From Alphaproteobacteria bacterium UBA3768 (GTDB lineage Bacteria > Pseudomonadota > Alphaproteobacteria > CAAHEQ01 > UBA3637), in the NCBI GenBank assembly GCA_002372315.1, contig DFFU01000004.1:1-64000 (forward strand): a DNA stretch of 64,000 nucleotides. The letters are read 5' to 3'. Below the pieces are notes generated by a model. That model worked only from the letters and a program-made list of their open reading frames with translations. It was not told the origin of the DNA and ran no database searches. Below, in pieces: positions 40,572 to 50,428 of the stretch. The stretch's first letter is position 1; every line of letters starts with the position of its first letter. A program made the translations under genes and the position numbers.

Positions 40572-41745
40572 ATTTAAAACTATTGAAGGTATGACAAACA
40601 GGGCAAACCGCATGCCATGTGGGCGATTTATAATCACATGTTTCACAATGCCATGCCGTTTCATCTTCTTCTGTTTCTGGAGCCTTCGCCTCCCATTCGC
40701 GTGCTTGATCTTCATGCTGCCATGCATCTCTTTCAACACGGGCTTGCATCAAAGCAACCTGTTTGGTTAAAGAGTATGTCTGTAAATATTCATCCAAATA
40801 CTTTTTTGCTTCAACAGGCATTTGAGTGTTCAAATATACATCAGCCATTGCTAATAATGATAGTCTTTCATGTGGATTAGATGATACCAAATCCTTAATG
40901 GCGTGTTGTTGTCCTTTTGCATCTTGGGAAACTAGCAATTCTTTATAGGCAACATAAATGGGCCAACAAGGTGTTTTTTCCCATAACCTTTTGAAAATTT
41001 TGCCAGCTTTTTTAGTGTTGGCCCTTGCGTAGCCAATAACGATTGCTGGATTTGTTGGATCCAATTTATATGCTGCACTTACATCACCTTTGGAAAACAG
41101 GCAGGCAGCAAAGCGTTTATTGTAATCCTCTTTTGTTAAAATGCGTTTCATATTTTTTAAATATATCACGGCATTATCCCAATCATTTTCTTGTACACAT
41201 AATTGAAAATAGGCCTGCAGTGCCCATGATGTTTTCTTCTTTTTTTCTGGCATGCTGTCCAACAAAGTACGCATCTGCTGTAAATCTCCACCAGTATTTG
41301 CAGCACGAAACAATCCGCGAATTCCCCCCATTGTCGTTTGTGGAAATTCCGTCATTTTGGCAAAGGCTTCTTCATCAGGCAATAATAAACAACGAATCAT
41401 CCAGTATATGTAATCATTAGATCCATACAGGCGCTGACTTTTCTTCAAAATATCTGGAAATGCTTCCACCTCTTGATTTGTTAAAGCTAACAAGACGGTC
41501 AATAACAAATCATGCTTTTTCTGTTCAACAACGATTTTATGATGCTTACGCCAACGCTTGAACAGATAAAAAGGATAAAGAATAAGATGCCAAAAAAATA
41601 GTACAGCAAAAAATATACCTACAAAAGTAAAAATGGAACCATAAATACGGTAATGTGTAAATTGTAACGTCAACATTGTCTCCGGATTTTGAATAAAGAA
41701 CCCTAAAGCAAATGTGATTGCCGATAAAAGAAAGTATTTAATCAT
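40570..41745 (-). CDS. HemY-like TPR membrane protein with C-terminal zinc ribbon
   Basis: 391 residues from the ATG at 41745 (AAGGAG upstream). Two N-terminal membrane helices, the HemY_N layout (MIKYFLLSAITFALGFF; FWHLILYPFYLFKRWRK), then TPR-type helices through to about 345, and a C-terminal CETCDYKS..CPVC zinc ribbon. In Proteobacteria HemY-like proteins are linked with heme biosynthesis genes; the role is unclear, and the related LapB/YciM plan is an alternative. It overlaps the mitofilin-like gene by 8 bases. Confidence 0.75.
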   Translation of the reverse strand: MIKYFLLSAITFALGFFIQNPETMLTLQFTHYRIYGSIFTFVGIFFAVLFFWHLILYPFYLFKRWRKHHKIVVEQKKHDLLLTVLLALTNQEVEAFPDILKKSQRLYGSNDYIYWMIRCLLLPDEEAFAKMTEFPQTTMGGIRGLFRAANTGGDLQQMRTLLDSMPEKKKKTSWALQAYFQLCVQENDWDNAVIYLKNMKRILTKEDYNKRFAACLFSKGDVSAAYKLDPTNPAIVIGYARANTKKAGKIFKRLWEKTPCWPIYVAYKELLVSQDAKGQQHAIKDLVSSNPHERLSLLAMADVYLNTQMPVEAKKYLDEYLQTYSLTKQVALMQARVERDAWQHEDQAREWEAKAPETEEDETAWHCETCDYKSPTWHAVCPVCHTFNSFK

Positions 41746-42391
41746 TTTCAGCTCCTTTTTCAAAAGAATTTAAATTTTCCAACTGCTCTTTAAATTGAAC
41801 TATTCTGTCAGCAATTTTTTGTGTTTGTTTCAAACTATTTTTCCAATTATCAGGCATTTGTTCCAGTAATTTAATAATTTGGGTTGGTTGCTGATCTATG
41901 ATAGCTTGCTCAATTTGATCCAAAACAGCTCTTGGTGTATTACCTGAGGCATTCATATCTTGAACATCAAACAGCAAATCTGGCAATACTTTCAAGTATT
42001 CTGTATACGAAACTTTGTTATTTCGTACTTGATTGAATAATAAGTATTTCTTTTCTTTTCTGAATGTATTTAAAAGATTATCCCATGGTAAAGAACTTTT
42101 AGATACGCAAAAATTTTTTAAATTTTGATATAATTCAGTATAATCCGAACGATCTTCTAATTCTTTAATAAGATCTTGACAATCTTTGCCATTTAAAAAA
42201 TCATCCCACGTATAAGATGATAATTTACCTTTTACCTCCACCACAGGCTGTACGGAAGACTCTGTTTTAGCCTCTTGCACAGTAGTATTTTGTTGCTGCT
42301 CTGCCGGCATATCCTGTGCAACAGTTGGTGTGAAATAACAGCAACATCCACAAATGATTGCCAATTTTCCTACGTTTTTTATATTTAGCAT
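41738..42391 (-). CDS. Exported protein, possibly a reduced mitofilin (Mic60) homologue
   Basis: 217 residues. Hydrophobic N-terminus (about 8-25, ending VAQD, signal peptide or anchor), then an Asn/Gln/Glu-rich linker and helical segments, with the C-terminal part DQIEQAIIDQQPTQIIKLLEQMPDNWKNSLK similar in style to the mitofilin C-terminal domain (aL..gd...A...L..LP..W). In many Alphaproteobacteria mitofilin sits directly before hemY, as here. The long coiled coil of full-size mitofilin is missing. Synteny is the main support. Confidence 0.45.
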   Translation of the reverse strand: MLNIKNVGKLAIICGCCCYFTPTVAQDMPAEQQQNTTVQEAKTESSVQPVVEVKGKLSSYTWDDFLNGKDCQDLIKELEDRSDYTELYQNLKNFCVSKSSLPWDNLLNTFRKEKKYLLFNQVRNNKVSYTEYLKVLPDLLFDVQDMNASGNTPRAVLDQIEQAIIDQQPTQIIKLLEQMPDNWKNSLKQTQKIADRIVQFKEQLENLNSFEKGAEND

Positions 42392-42411
42392 TTTCCCCCC
42401 TTAATTTTTAA

Positions 42412-43893
42412 TTATTCTTCATCATTTTGATACACTGAAAAATATTTTTGAATAGCTGTATTGTTGATTTTTACATGAAAGTCAGCAGCATAACTTTGTT
42501 GAAGTGCATTCAACAGGTCTGCTGTATACATTCTTCGTGCACTATCCTTTTCTTGTTGTGAAAGCGTTGTTGTATTTTGAATGATCTGATTAACCACAAT
42601 AATCCATGTACCATTTTGGTAGGGATAAGATTGTACATTTTGATAACCTTGTTTTTGGGCAAATAATGAGGGTAACAGCTCAATAGGTACATGTTTAGAA
42701 TTTGTTTGTTCAACTGTTTCCCACATGGGGTAATATTTTCCCCAACTTTGCGATTGACTTATTTGTCCTGTCACTTTCTTGACCAATTCTGGTAATTTTT
42801 CTTTGCGTTGTTCTGTTGACCATAACTCTATAACTTGATTTTTCACTGTGTTATATGGTTTGGGTGAAATAGGCGTAATTTTTTCAACTTCAGCCACTAA
42901 GAAACCATTAGAATATTCCACAATACTAGATGATTCTTTTTCGGATAAAGTAAAAATTTCTTGTAAAATTGGATTTTCAGTTAACCTGTTATCTGCTATA
43001 TTCCCATTTTTATTGCGACCGCTGATATCTATGGTTAAAGTTACGGGCAAAGGCAATTGCAACCTTTGGGCGGCCTCTTTCAAAGGAATACCTTCACCTA
43101 ATAAATCCTCTAGGCTCTGAATGCTTTGATACATCAAATCATATGCTTTATCTTTTTCTCCTTTAAAGTTGTTGGGTAATATGGATAAAAGCTGAATTGT
43201 GCGATATTCTGGATTCATAAATTCTTCTTGATATGCCTCATAATATTCCTTTAATGTTGTTTCATCTGGATGATCAATTTGAATATCTTTTAGTGCTAAA
43301 AAGACAGCCGTAATTTCTCTTTTTTCTTTTTGACTGTTGGCCATCAAGTCGATAAGTTGTCCATTGTCAGGTTCGATTTTTGATAAAGCATGTGATAAAT
43401 GTTGTTGTGTGAGTTCTTGTTTTAACTTTTCAGATAGTTGTGTCTGATTCATTTTCAATTGGCTCATATATGCATAAAATAAATTTGTATCAAAAGTACC
43501 TAAGTTATTTTGAAATAACGGATATCTTTCAACATACTTTCGAACGGCTTCATCAGAGGCTGTTAACCCAATCCTATCAGCAATTTTTTGCGTAATTTTT
43601 TCTTGAACTAACTGTTGAATAACCTGATTCAATAGGCCCATTTGTATGGCTTTTGAGGTTGAAATATTTTGTCCAGTTAAAGTTGAAATTTTATAGCGTT
43701 CTTGATTAAGTTGATTATTAATTTGATCAATGGAAATTACATCTGAACCAACTGTAATGGCCTCATGATCCTTTACAGAAAAACTATTGGATAAACCTCC
43801 AAGTCCCCAAAAAACCATCATGCTGATGGCTAAAGAAGCACAAATTATTTTTGCAACCCAGCTATTTCCAATCTTGTTAAAGAACGTAATCAT
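42412..43893 (-). CDS. PpiD-like periplasmic chaperone (SurA N-terminal type)
   Basis: 493 residues from the ATG at 43893 (GAAAGGA upstream). One membrane helix (about 12-34, VAKIICASLAISMMVFWGLGG) and then the SurA/PpiD N-terminal chaperone fold (ISIDQINNQLNQERYKIS..LLNQVIQQLVQEKITQKIADRIGL). The parvulin domain region (about 230-350) is poorly conserved, so peptidyl-prolyl isomerase activity is doubtful. It anchors at the exit of the Sec machinery. 20 bases before the mitofilin-like gene. Confidence 0.82.
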   Translation of the reverse strand: MITFFNKIGNSWVAKIICASLAISMMVFWGLGGLSNSFSVKDHEAITVGSDVISIDQINNQLNQERYKISTLTGQNISTSKAIQMGLLNQVIQQLVQEKITQKIADRIGLTASDEAVRKYVERYPLFQNNLGTFDTNLFYAYMSQLKMNQTQLSEKLKQELTQQHLSHALSKIEPDNGQLIDLMANSQKEKREITAVFLALKDIQIDHPDETTLKEYYEAYQEEFMNPEYRTIQLLSILPNNFKGEKDKAYDLMYQSIQSLEDLLGEGIPLKEAAQRLQLPLPVTLTIDISGRNKNGNIADNRLTENPILQEIFTLSEKESSSIVEYSNGFLVAEVEKITPISPKPYNTVKNQVIELWSTEQRKEKLPELVKKVTGQISQSQSWGKYYPMWETVEQTNSKHVPIELLPSLFAQKQGYQNVQSYPYQNGTWIIVVNQIIQNTTTLSQQEKDSARRMYTADLLNALQQSYAADFHVKINNTAIQKYFSVYQNDEE

Positions 43894-43963
43894 GTGAATA
43901 TCCTTTCTATCACGACTTATCTTAAACAAAAATAAGTGAAAAAGCAAGCACTTTTTATTTTTC

Positions 43964-43992
43964 TTGATTTTTTGTCAAAGCTGTGGTATGAA
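43964..43992 (+). promoter_or_regulatory. Promoter of glgB
   Basis: TTGATT (43964-43969), 17-base spacer, TATGAA (43987-43992), 26 bases before the ATG. Confidence 0.55.
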
Positions 43993-44018
43993 TGTTCAAA
44001 AATTTTTGGGGGGGGAAG

Positions 44019-46214
44019 ATGGCAAATTTATCAGCTTATGAGATTAAAGTTTTACAGTGTGGTCAATTAAAAGGGGATCCTTTTTCTGTTTTAGGTATGC
44101 ATGAGGGCAGTGCTGGTGAAGGATTAGTTATTCGGACTGTTCAACCGCAAGCCAAAGAGGTATTTGTTTTGAATGAAAATGGAGAAAATTTAGGACAAAT
44201 GAATCGTGTGGGGCAGGGGATATTTCAATTGGATCTTGTTGATAAAAAAGAGTTTTTCCCCTATCAATTCAAAATTAAACTCTATGATGATAAGACCTAT
44301 GAAGTGGAGGATCCTTATCGTTTTTGGCCTGTATTATCGGATTTGGATCTGTATTTATATGGGGAAGGCCAACATTGGCAAATATACGAAAAATTAGGGG
44401 CGCATTTGATAAAGCATCAAGGAGTGGATGGTGTTTTTTTTGCTGTATGGGCACCTAATGCCTCTCGTGTAAGTGTTGTGGGCAATTTTAACGGATGGGA
44501 TGGTCGACGCCATTTGATGCGTCCACGTGGTAGCAGTGGTATTTGGGAACTGTTTATCCCCGGCCTTAAAGAATGGGATATTTATAAATATGAGCTTTTG
44601 GATAAAGAAGGGCGCTTGCTGCCACTAAAATCTGATCCCTTTGCGTTCGCATCGGAATTGCGTCCAAAATCAGGGAGTTTGGTCTATGATAATTCCACTT
44701 ATCAATGGCATGATGAAAGTTGGATGAAAAAACGTTCCGAAAACATTCAATCACGCGATAAGCCAATCAGTATTTATGAGGTCCATTTGGGGTCTTGGAA
44801 ACGTAAAAATGATAATCAATATATGAGCTATTTAGATTTAGCAAAAGAATTACCTGAGTATGTTAAACAAATGGGATATACACATGTGGAATTCTTGCCT
44901 GTATCCGAGTTTCCTTTTGATGGTAGTTGGGGATATCAGGTGATTGGTATGTATGCACCGACCAGTCGTTATGGAACACCCGGAGATTTTAAATATTTAA
45001 TTGATTGCTTACATCAAGCAGGAATAGGGGTTATTATAGATTGGGTCCCAGGACATTTTCCTAAAGATGCTTTTGGACTAATCAATTTTGATGGGACAGC
45101 TCTTTATGAACACGCAGATCCGCGCAAAGGTGAGCACAAAGATTGGGGAACAAAAATTTATAATTATGGGCGTAATGAAGTTTCCAACTTTTTATTGGCG
45201 AATGCGCTTTATTGGTTACGTATATTTCATGTGGATGGTTTGCGTGTTGATGCTGTTGCCAGCATGCTTTATTTGGATTATTCTCGTAAGCGTGGAGAGT
45301 GGATTCCCAATCAATATGGAGGGCATGAAAACTTGGAAGCTATTCAATTTTTACGTCGTCTAAACGAACTTGTTTATGGGGAAAATTCTGGTGCCATTAC
45401 TATTGCAGAAGAATCAACTGCATGGCCGATGGTGTCTCGCCCCGTTTATGTAGGGGGGCTGGGTTTTGGATACAAATGGAATATGGGATGGATGCACGAT
45501 ACTTTAAATTATATGTCCCAAAATCCAATTTACCGTAAATTCCATCAAAATGAATTGACTTTCAGTTTTTTGTATGCTTTCACGGAAAACTTTGTTTTGC
45601 CCCTGTCGCATGATGAGGTAGTACATGGGAAAGGTACTATTTTGAATCGTATGCCCGGTGATGAATGGCAAAAATTTGCGAATTTGCGTGCCTATTATGG
45701 TTATATGTATATGCACCCGGGAAAGAAACTTTTGTTTATGGGACAAGAATGGGGGGCAACGAAAGAGTGGAACTATATGACTGGATTGCAATGGGATTTA
45801 TTACAATATCCAGTCCATAGCGGTGTTCAAAAACTGGTTAAAGATTTGAATCATTTTTATAAAACACATCCTGAACTTTATGAATTAGATGAGGAAGGGG
45901 CTGGTTTTGAATGGATTAATGGTTCTGATACTGAAAATTCATGCCTGACTTTTATGCGAAAAAATAAAAAGGGGGATACACTAGTGGTGGCCATGAATTT
46001 AACACCAGTTCCGCGTTATGATTATAAAATTGGCGTTAATCAATCGGGAAGGTATTGTGAAGTTTTAAATACTGATTTGTCTGTTTATGGAGGTAGCAAT
46101 GTACATAATTTGGATGAAATTCAATCCATAGAGCCTGGTTGGGACTTTAAAAAATATCAGATCAGAGTTGTATTACCACCACTTTCCATGGTGTGTTTTC
46201 AATTAAAAAAGTAG
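44019..46214 (+). CDS. glgB: 1,4-alpha-glucan branching enzyme
   Basis: 731 residues from the ATG at 44019, preceded by GGGGGGG; the upstream in-frame ATG at 43992 lies in the promoter. N-terminal CBM48-type domain (FAVWAPNASRVSVVGNFNGWDGRRH), then the GH13 barrel with HVEFLPVSEFPFDGSWGYQ, nucleophile in GLRVDAVASMLYLDYSRK, acid/base in ITIAEESTAWP and LPLSHDEVVHGKG. It makes alpha-1,6 branches in glycogen. Its stop touches the stop of the convergent gene. Confidence 0.97.
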   Translation: MANLSAYEIKVLQCGQLKGDPFSVLGMHEGSAGEGLVIRTVQPQAKEVFVLNENGENLGQMNRVGQGIFQLDLVDKKEFFPYQFKIKLYDDKTYEVEDPYRFWPVLSDLDLYLYGEGQHWQIYEKLGAHLIKHQGVDGVFFAVWAPNASRVSVVGNFNGWDGRRHLMRPRGSSGIWELFIPGLKEWDIYKYELLDKEGRLLPLKSDPFAFASELRPKSGSLVYDNSTYQWHDESWMKKRSENIQSRDKPISIYEVHLGSWKRKNDNQYMSYLDLAKELPEYVKQMGYTHVEFLPVSEFPFDGSWGYQVIGMYAPTSRYGTPGDFKYLIDCLHQAGIGVIIDWVPGHFPKDAFGLINFDGTALYEHADPRKGEHKDWGTKIYNYGRNEVSNFLLANALYWLRIFHVDGLRVDAVASMLYLDYSRKRGEWIPNQYGGHENLEAIQFLRRLNELVYGENSGAITIAEESTAWPMVSRPVYVGGLGFGYKWNMGWMHDTLNYMSQNPIYRKFHQNELTFSFLYAFTENFVLPLSHDEVVHGKGTILNRMPGDEWQKFANLRAYYGYMYMHPGKKLLFMGQEWGATKEWNYMTGLQWDLLQYPVHSGVQKLVKDLNHFYKTHPELYELDEEGAGFEWINGSDTENSCLTFMRKNKKGDTLVVAMNLTPVPRYDYKIGVNQSGRYCEVLNTDLSVYGGSNVHNLDEIQSIEPGWDFKKYQIRVVLPPLSMVCFQLKK

Positions 46215-46973
46215 TTATTCAAATGTATAGCCATCAAATGACAATTTTGTAATCAAAAGCTGACGACAAAGTCCTGTTTTTCGTCCTCCAGCTAATTGCT
46301 TTGAAATTTGTCCTGGTGTAATGGCTGATTCAAAGCGTTGATAGCTTAATTTCCCTGTGCCATTCCAATACATTAAATATCCTTCAATATGGGCAATATC
46401 ACCCGCTTTTAAAATATCAATACCTCTCTGAATATTAAGATTTGCGGCAACAGAATGATTGTTATTGATGTCAGAATGAGCATCTTTAAAGATTTCTTTG
46501 TTACAAGTTTGGTAACCTGTATAGGTTGTCCATAATAATCTGTATTCGTGTTCAAAGGAAAAACATTGAGGGTTTTGTCCACTTAATCCTGTAGCTGTTG
46601 ATATATCTTGAGGAACAACAGCATCATAAAGGGCTGCACCTTCATGGGAACGATACCAAGTTCCCAAGCTGGAGTAACGATCTATATACACAATGCGCGT
46701 CGTTGTTTCAAAACGCTTAATAGTCTGAACCTCAATATTGTACCCATTGATATTTAAGGGAATAACTTTTTGTTCGGGGATATCTATAAAAGAATCATGT
46801 TCGCTGATTTGTAAGATTTGCTTGTTTGGTTTGCCATAAAGTTTTTGATAAATTGGTCTTTTTAAAAAACAATTACTTACATAAAAAAACAATATTCCTC
46901 CGGCTATTGCTTTTAACATAAAGCCAGGTGATATTTGACAAAGTATCCAAATTTGTCTTAAATATTTCAACAT
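46215..46973 (-). CDS. Conserved-looking membrane-anchored hypothetical protein
   Basis: 252 residues. One N-terminal helix (about 19-38, LKAIAGGILFFYVSN), then a mostly extra-cytoplasmic domain with strands (NINGYNIEVQTIKRFETTTRIVYIDRY), Cys-containing segments and the phrase AHIEGYLMYWNGTGKLSYQRFESAITPG, which suggests a complete folded domain. No ribosome site at the ATG used. It sits alone and antisense between glgB and glgX, end-to-end with glgB with no spacing. Not recognised. Confidence 0.55.
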   Translation of the reverse strand: MLKYLRQIWILCQISPGFMLKAIAGGILFFYVSNCFLKRPIYQKLYGKPNKQILQISEHDSFIDIPEQKVIPLNINGYNIEVQTIKRFETTTRIVYIDRYSSLGTWYRSHEGAALYDAVVPQDISTATGLSGQNPQCFSFEHEYRLLWTTYTGYQTCNKEIFKDAHSDINNNHSVAANLNIQRGIDILKAGDIAHIEGYLMYWNGTGKLSYQRFESAITPGQISKQLAGGRKTGLCRQLLITKLSFDGYTFE

Positions 46974-47017
46974 AAGATTGTATTATCAGAAAAAATGATT
47001 AAAAAGCAAGATTTTCT

Positions 47018-47046
47018 TTGCAAAATTTAAAAAAATAAATTATATT
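47018..47046 (+). promoter_or_regulatory. Promoter of glgX
   Basis: TTGCAA (47018-47023), 17-base spacer, TATATT (47041-47046). This leaves a leader of only about 11 bases. Confidence 0.7.
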
Positions 47047-47063
47047 TATGCGTGGGAGATAAA

Positions 47064-49103
47064 ATGAATTTAGAGGTTTTACCTGGATTGCCATATCCCT
47101 TAGGGGCAAATTACGATGGAAAAGGTGTTAATTTCGCCTTGTTTTCTGCACATGCAACCCGTGTTCAATTGTGCCTCTTTGATGCAAATGGTCAAAATGA
47201 AAGACGCATTGATTTACCCCGTTACACGGATGAGGTTTGGCATGGTTACATTAAAAGTTTGCAGTGGGGACAAAGATATGCTTATCGGGTTTATGGACCC
47301 TATGAACCGGAAAAAGGGTTACGCTTTAATCCGAATAAATTATTGTTGGATCCTTATGCTAAAAAATTGACAGGTCCTATTATGGCGCATAATTCTCAAT
47401 TGGGGTATAATTTGAAATCAGACAAGGCCGACTTATCGTACTCTAAATTGAATGACGCAAATTATGTACCAAAATGTGTTGTTGTGGATGATAATTATTT
47501 CCAGTGGAAAGATTCACAAAAACCAAAGCACAATTGGGATGAGGAAGTAATTTACGAAACGCATGTAAAGGGGTTTACTGCTTTAAATCCAGATGTTGAT
47601 AAAGCATTTCGTGGTACTTTTAAGGGACTTTCTCAACCTAAAGTGATTGAGTACTTAAAATCGTTACAAATTTCGGCGGTTGAACTGTTACCCATTGCAA
47701 CGTTTATGACACCAGGGCATTTGACACAAAAGAGATTAACAAATTATTGGGGATACGATCCAGTTTTGTTCATGTGCCCATATACCCCTTACATGTTTAA
47801 TGGCAGTACATCAGAATTAAAAATGGCTGTGCATACCTTGCACGAAGCGGGGATAGAAGTTATTTTAGATGTTGTTTTTAATCACACAGCAGAAGGAAAT
47901 CAGTTGGGACCAACACTTTGCTATCGAGGGATAGATAATACGGTTTATTATCGTATTAATTCCGAAAATCCGCGTTATTATAACGATACAACAGGGTGTG
48001 GCGCCAGCTTTAACCTTGGACATCCTAGAGTTTTGCAGTTGGTGATGGATTCACTCAGGTATTGGGCGGATAATATGCAAATTGATGGCTTTCGTTTTGA
48101 TTTGGCAACGACTTTGGCGCGTGATGATGCCAATACCTTTACACAAAACAGTGATTTTTTGGGAGTTGTGCAGCAAGATCCTGTTTTGCAGCGTTTGAAA
48201 TTGATTGCTGAACCATGGGACTTGGGAAATGGCGGTTATCAAGTAGGTGGTTTTCGTCCAGGATGGGCTGAGTGGAATGATAAATTCCGTGATACAGTAC
48301 GTCGTTTTTGGAGAGGAGATGAAGGCCAAGCATCTGATTTTGCAAAACGCATAACAGCCTCATCTGATTTGTATCAGCGTAATGGGCGTAAACCTTGGGA
48401 ATCTATTAATTTTATAACAGCGCATGATGGTTTTTCATTGGCAGATCTTGTTTCTTATAACCAAAAACATAATGAGGCCAACAAGGAAAATAACCATGAT
48501 GGTGCGGATAACAATTATTCTTGGAACAGTTCTGTGGAAGGAAAAACAAACGATAAATCAATTTTAAAAAATCGTGAGCAAAGAGCACGTTCCATGATGG
48601 CATCACTTTTACTATCTTTTGGTACGCCAATGCTTAGGGCTGGCGATGAAATACTACAATCACACAATGGTAATAATAATCTTTATGCTCAGGATAATGC
48701 GCTTTCTTGGATTGATTGGACTCACCTTGCACCAGCAGGTGGCAGGATGCTAGATTTTGTGCGACAATTGATGTCTTTTCGCCGGGCTCATCCAATTATG
48801 TCTTACTTCGACTTTTTTAAACCCGAAACATTTGAATGGTTTAAACCGAATGGAGAATTGATGAAAACTGAAGATTGGGCAAACTATGTGCGTAGTCTTT
48901 CATATCGCATTCGCCAAAAATCGGGTGATTTATTCTTTATATTTAATGCCTACTGTGAGGATATTCAATGGATTTTACCACAAACTAGGCGTGGTTATCA
49001 TTGGCAGATTTCCTTAAATAGTTCACTGCAAGATATTGAAAATATTGATGAAAAAATTATTGTTCCAGCATGGAGTGTGCTTGTTTTTGAAGAAGTAAAA
49101 TAA
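47064..49103 (+). CDS. glgX: Glycogen debranching enzyme
   Basis: 679 residues from the ATG at 47064 with GGGAG upstream; an upstream in-frame GTG at 47052 is less likely. CBM48 start (GVNFALFSAHATRVQLCLFD), GH13 barrel with VIYETHVKGFT, EVILDVVFNHTAEGN, nucleophile in IDGFRFDLATTLARD, acid in LKLIAEPWDLG and FITAHDGFSLADLVSYN. It hydrolyses alpha-1,6 branches of glycogen limit dextrins. With glgB this shows glycogen turnover; synthase and pyrophosphorylase genes are not in the window. Confidence 0.97.
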   Translation: MNLEVLPGLPYPLGANYDGKGVNFALFSAHATRVQLCLFDANGQNERRIDLPRYTDEVWHGYIKSLQWGQRYAYRVYGPYEPEKGLRFNPNKLLLDPYAKKLTGPIMAHNSQLGYNLKSDKADLSYSKLNDANYVPKCVVVDDNYFQWKDSQKPKHNWDEEVIYETHVKGFTALNPDVDKAFRGTFKGLSQPKVIEYLKSLQISAVELLPIATFMTPGHLTQKRLTNYWGYDPVLFMCPYTPYMFNGSTSELKMAVHTLHEAGIEVILDVVFNHTAEGNQLGPTLCYRGIDNTVYYRINSENPRYYNDTTGCGASFNLGHPRVLQLVMDSLRYWADNMQIDGFRFDLATTLARDDANTFTQNSDFLGVVQQDPVLQRLKLIAEPWDLGNGGYQVGGFRPGWAEWNDKFRDTVRRFWRGDEGQASDFAKRITASSDLYQRNGRKPWESINFITAHDGFSLADLVSYNQKHNEANKENNHDGADNNYSWNSSVEGKTNDKSILKNREQRARSMMASLLLSFGTPMLRAGDEILQSHNGNNNLYAQDNALSWIDWTHLAPAGGRMLDFVRQLMSFRRAHPIMSYFDFFKPETFEWFKPNGELMKTEDWANYVRSLSYRIRQKSGDLFFIFNAYCEDIQWILPQTRRGYHWQISLNSSLQDIENIDEKIIVPAWSVLVFEEVK

Positions 49104-49128
49104 AAATTAAAAAAAATATAAAAAATGA

Positions 49129-49157
49129 TTGACATTTTAAAATACTTCGCATATAAT
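49129..49157 (+). promoter_or_regulatory. Consensus promoter of tRNA-Lys
   Basis: Perfect TTGACA (49129-49134), 17-base spacer, perfect TATAAT (49152-49157), 10 bases before the tRNA. Confidence 0.92.
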
Positions 49158-49167
49158 ATCCCCCATT

Positions 49168-49243
49168 GAGTGCGTAGCTCAGCTGGTAGAGCACCTGACT
49201 TTTAATCAGGTGGCCGAGGGTTCGAATCCCTCCGCGCTCACCA
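49168..49243 (+). tRNA. tRNA-Lys (TTT)
   Basis: Acceptor GAGTGCG pairs with CGCGCTC (one wobble), anticodon stem CCTGA/TCAGG holds loop CTTTTAA with anticodon TTT, T stem GAGGG/CCCTC, encoded CCA at 49241-49243. Confidence 0.96.
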
Positions 49244-49253
49244 TTTTGAACAA

Positions 49254-49280
49254 GTCGCCTGAAAAGGCGACTTTTTCTTT
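49254..49280 (+). terminator. Terminator of tRNA-Lys
   Basis: GTCGCC / GGCGAC stem with TGAAAA loop, then T residues. Confidence 0.85.
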
Positions 49281-49444
49281 TATTTACAAGCTTTTAAGCT
49301 GGTTCGATTGGAACAAAGCCAAAAAGTGCCTCTTTTCATCAACAATCGAACTCATCATCTTGAAAGTGCTTGATTTTATTACATTTCACATTTTTAGCGC
49401 TTTTTGACAGCCTCTGAAACACTCGAACTTTTAGAGGTGATTTT

Positions 49445-50005
49445 TTAAATCTTTTTTGTCTTTTTCAAAAAATTTAAAAATCCTTTGATATAAGGTTCTG
49501 GAACGTTGAAAGGTATTTGTATACTCTTACCATATAACTTAAAACTCATTCCTGTTTTATGATTTTTAATATAAGCTTGCGTAAGATCTAAAGTATAAAT
49601 TTCCTCTGTAATAGCTTGACCATAAACCACTGTTTTTACATCTGAGCTATATCTTTCTAGTGGAAATTTTTTCCCTTCTGAATCATAGGCGTATTCAAAA
49701 AATGACCAACCATGATTGTTGAGATATTGGAAAATTAGTGAAATTTTTGTGTTAGAGTTTTTGGTTTCCGATAGAAAACGGTAATTGATTGATTTATTGC
49801 TATCGAAGAGCTTATGCTCTGCACCTTCAGTCGTCCAACTGGAAGATACCCATTCAGCTTTACAAGTTGTTGTTTTTGAAAAATTATCCTCTTCGCATAA
49901 AATGGTATTTTCTGCACTTTCTTCATTTGTAAGATAATCTGGAATCGTGCTTGTGCATCCAACAAGAACAAACGATAAGATGAGTGATGTTAGATATTTT
50001 TTCAT
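49445..50005 (-). CDS. Predicted lipoprotein, function unknown
   Basis: 186 residues from the ATG at 50005 (AAGGAG upstream; an in-frame extension to 50107 has no site). Lipobox LVGC (C17), then a mature domain with alternating strands (YLNNHGWSFFEYAYDSEGKKFPLERYSSDVKTVVYG) and a basic end. Two Cys near residues 34-40 could form a disulfide. Probably outer membrane. It lies between tRNA-Lys and a 49-residue gene in an accessory-looking pocket. Not recognised. Confidence 0.72.
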   Translation of the reverse strand: MKKYLTSLILSFVLVGCTSTIPDYLTNEESAENTILCEEDNFSKTTTCKAEWVSSSWTTEGAEHKLFDSNKSINYRFLSETKNSNTKISLIFQYLNNHGWSFFEYAYDSEGKKFPLERYSSDVKTVVYGQAITEEIYTLDLTQAYIKNHKTGMSFKLYGKSIQIPFNVPEPYIKGFLNFLKKTKKI

Positions 50006-50186
50006 ATTTGCTCCTTTTTGCCTAAATATTATCTTATAGCAGGATAAAATGCAATATATTTTGTTATGATAATAAAAAAATTTCGAATTATCTATAATGA
50101 TGCCCAAAAAGAACAGAATGTCGCTTTATATTGACTTTTGGACAAAAATAAGCTATAAAAAACTACATAACAATAAGAGGAAACAA

Positions 50187-50336
50187 ATGGACAAAAACGA
50201 GTATTTAGAAAAATGTATGTCAGTTGCTAATGTGTTAGCCAAAATTATCAATGGGATGGATGTATCTCGTGAAGAACGATTGAAGGCGTTTTTAGACGCT
50301 GTTGAAGTTTTGAATTACGAAAAATCACTCAAATAG
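50187..50336 (+). CDS. Small hypothetical protein (49 aa)
   Basis: 49 residues from the ATG at 50187, with AGAGGA upstream. Helical, amphipathic (KCMSVANVLAKIINGMDVSREERLKAFLDAVEVLNYE). The start-site context and the terminator-like hairpin at 50396 support a real gene. An upstream in-frame ATG at 50097 lacks a ribosome site. Function unknown. Confidence 0.5.
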   Translation: MDKNEYLEKCMSVANVLAKIINGMDVSREERLKAFLDAVEVLNYEKSLK

Positions 50337-50395
50337 CTCGCGTTCGGCAAGATACCCCTCACCATCTCAAAAGCCTTATTTTTCAGGCTTTTCAT

Positions 50396-50428
50396 AAAAA
50401 GACTCCTGTTAAACACAAGGGGTCTTTT
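50396..50428 (+). terminator. Terminator after the 49-aa gene
   Basis: AAAAAGACTCC pairs with GGGGTCTTTT with one mismatch. Confidence 0.6.
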
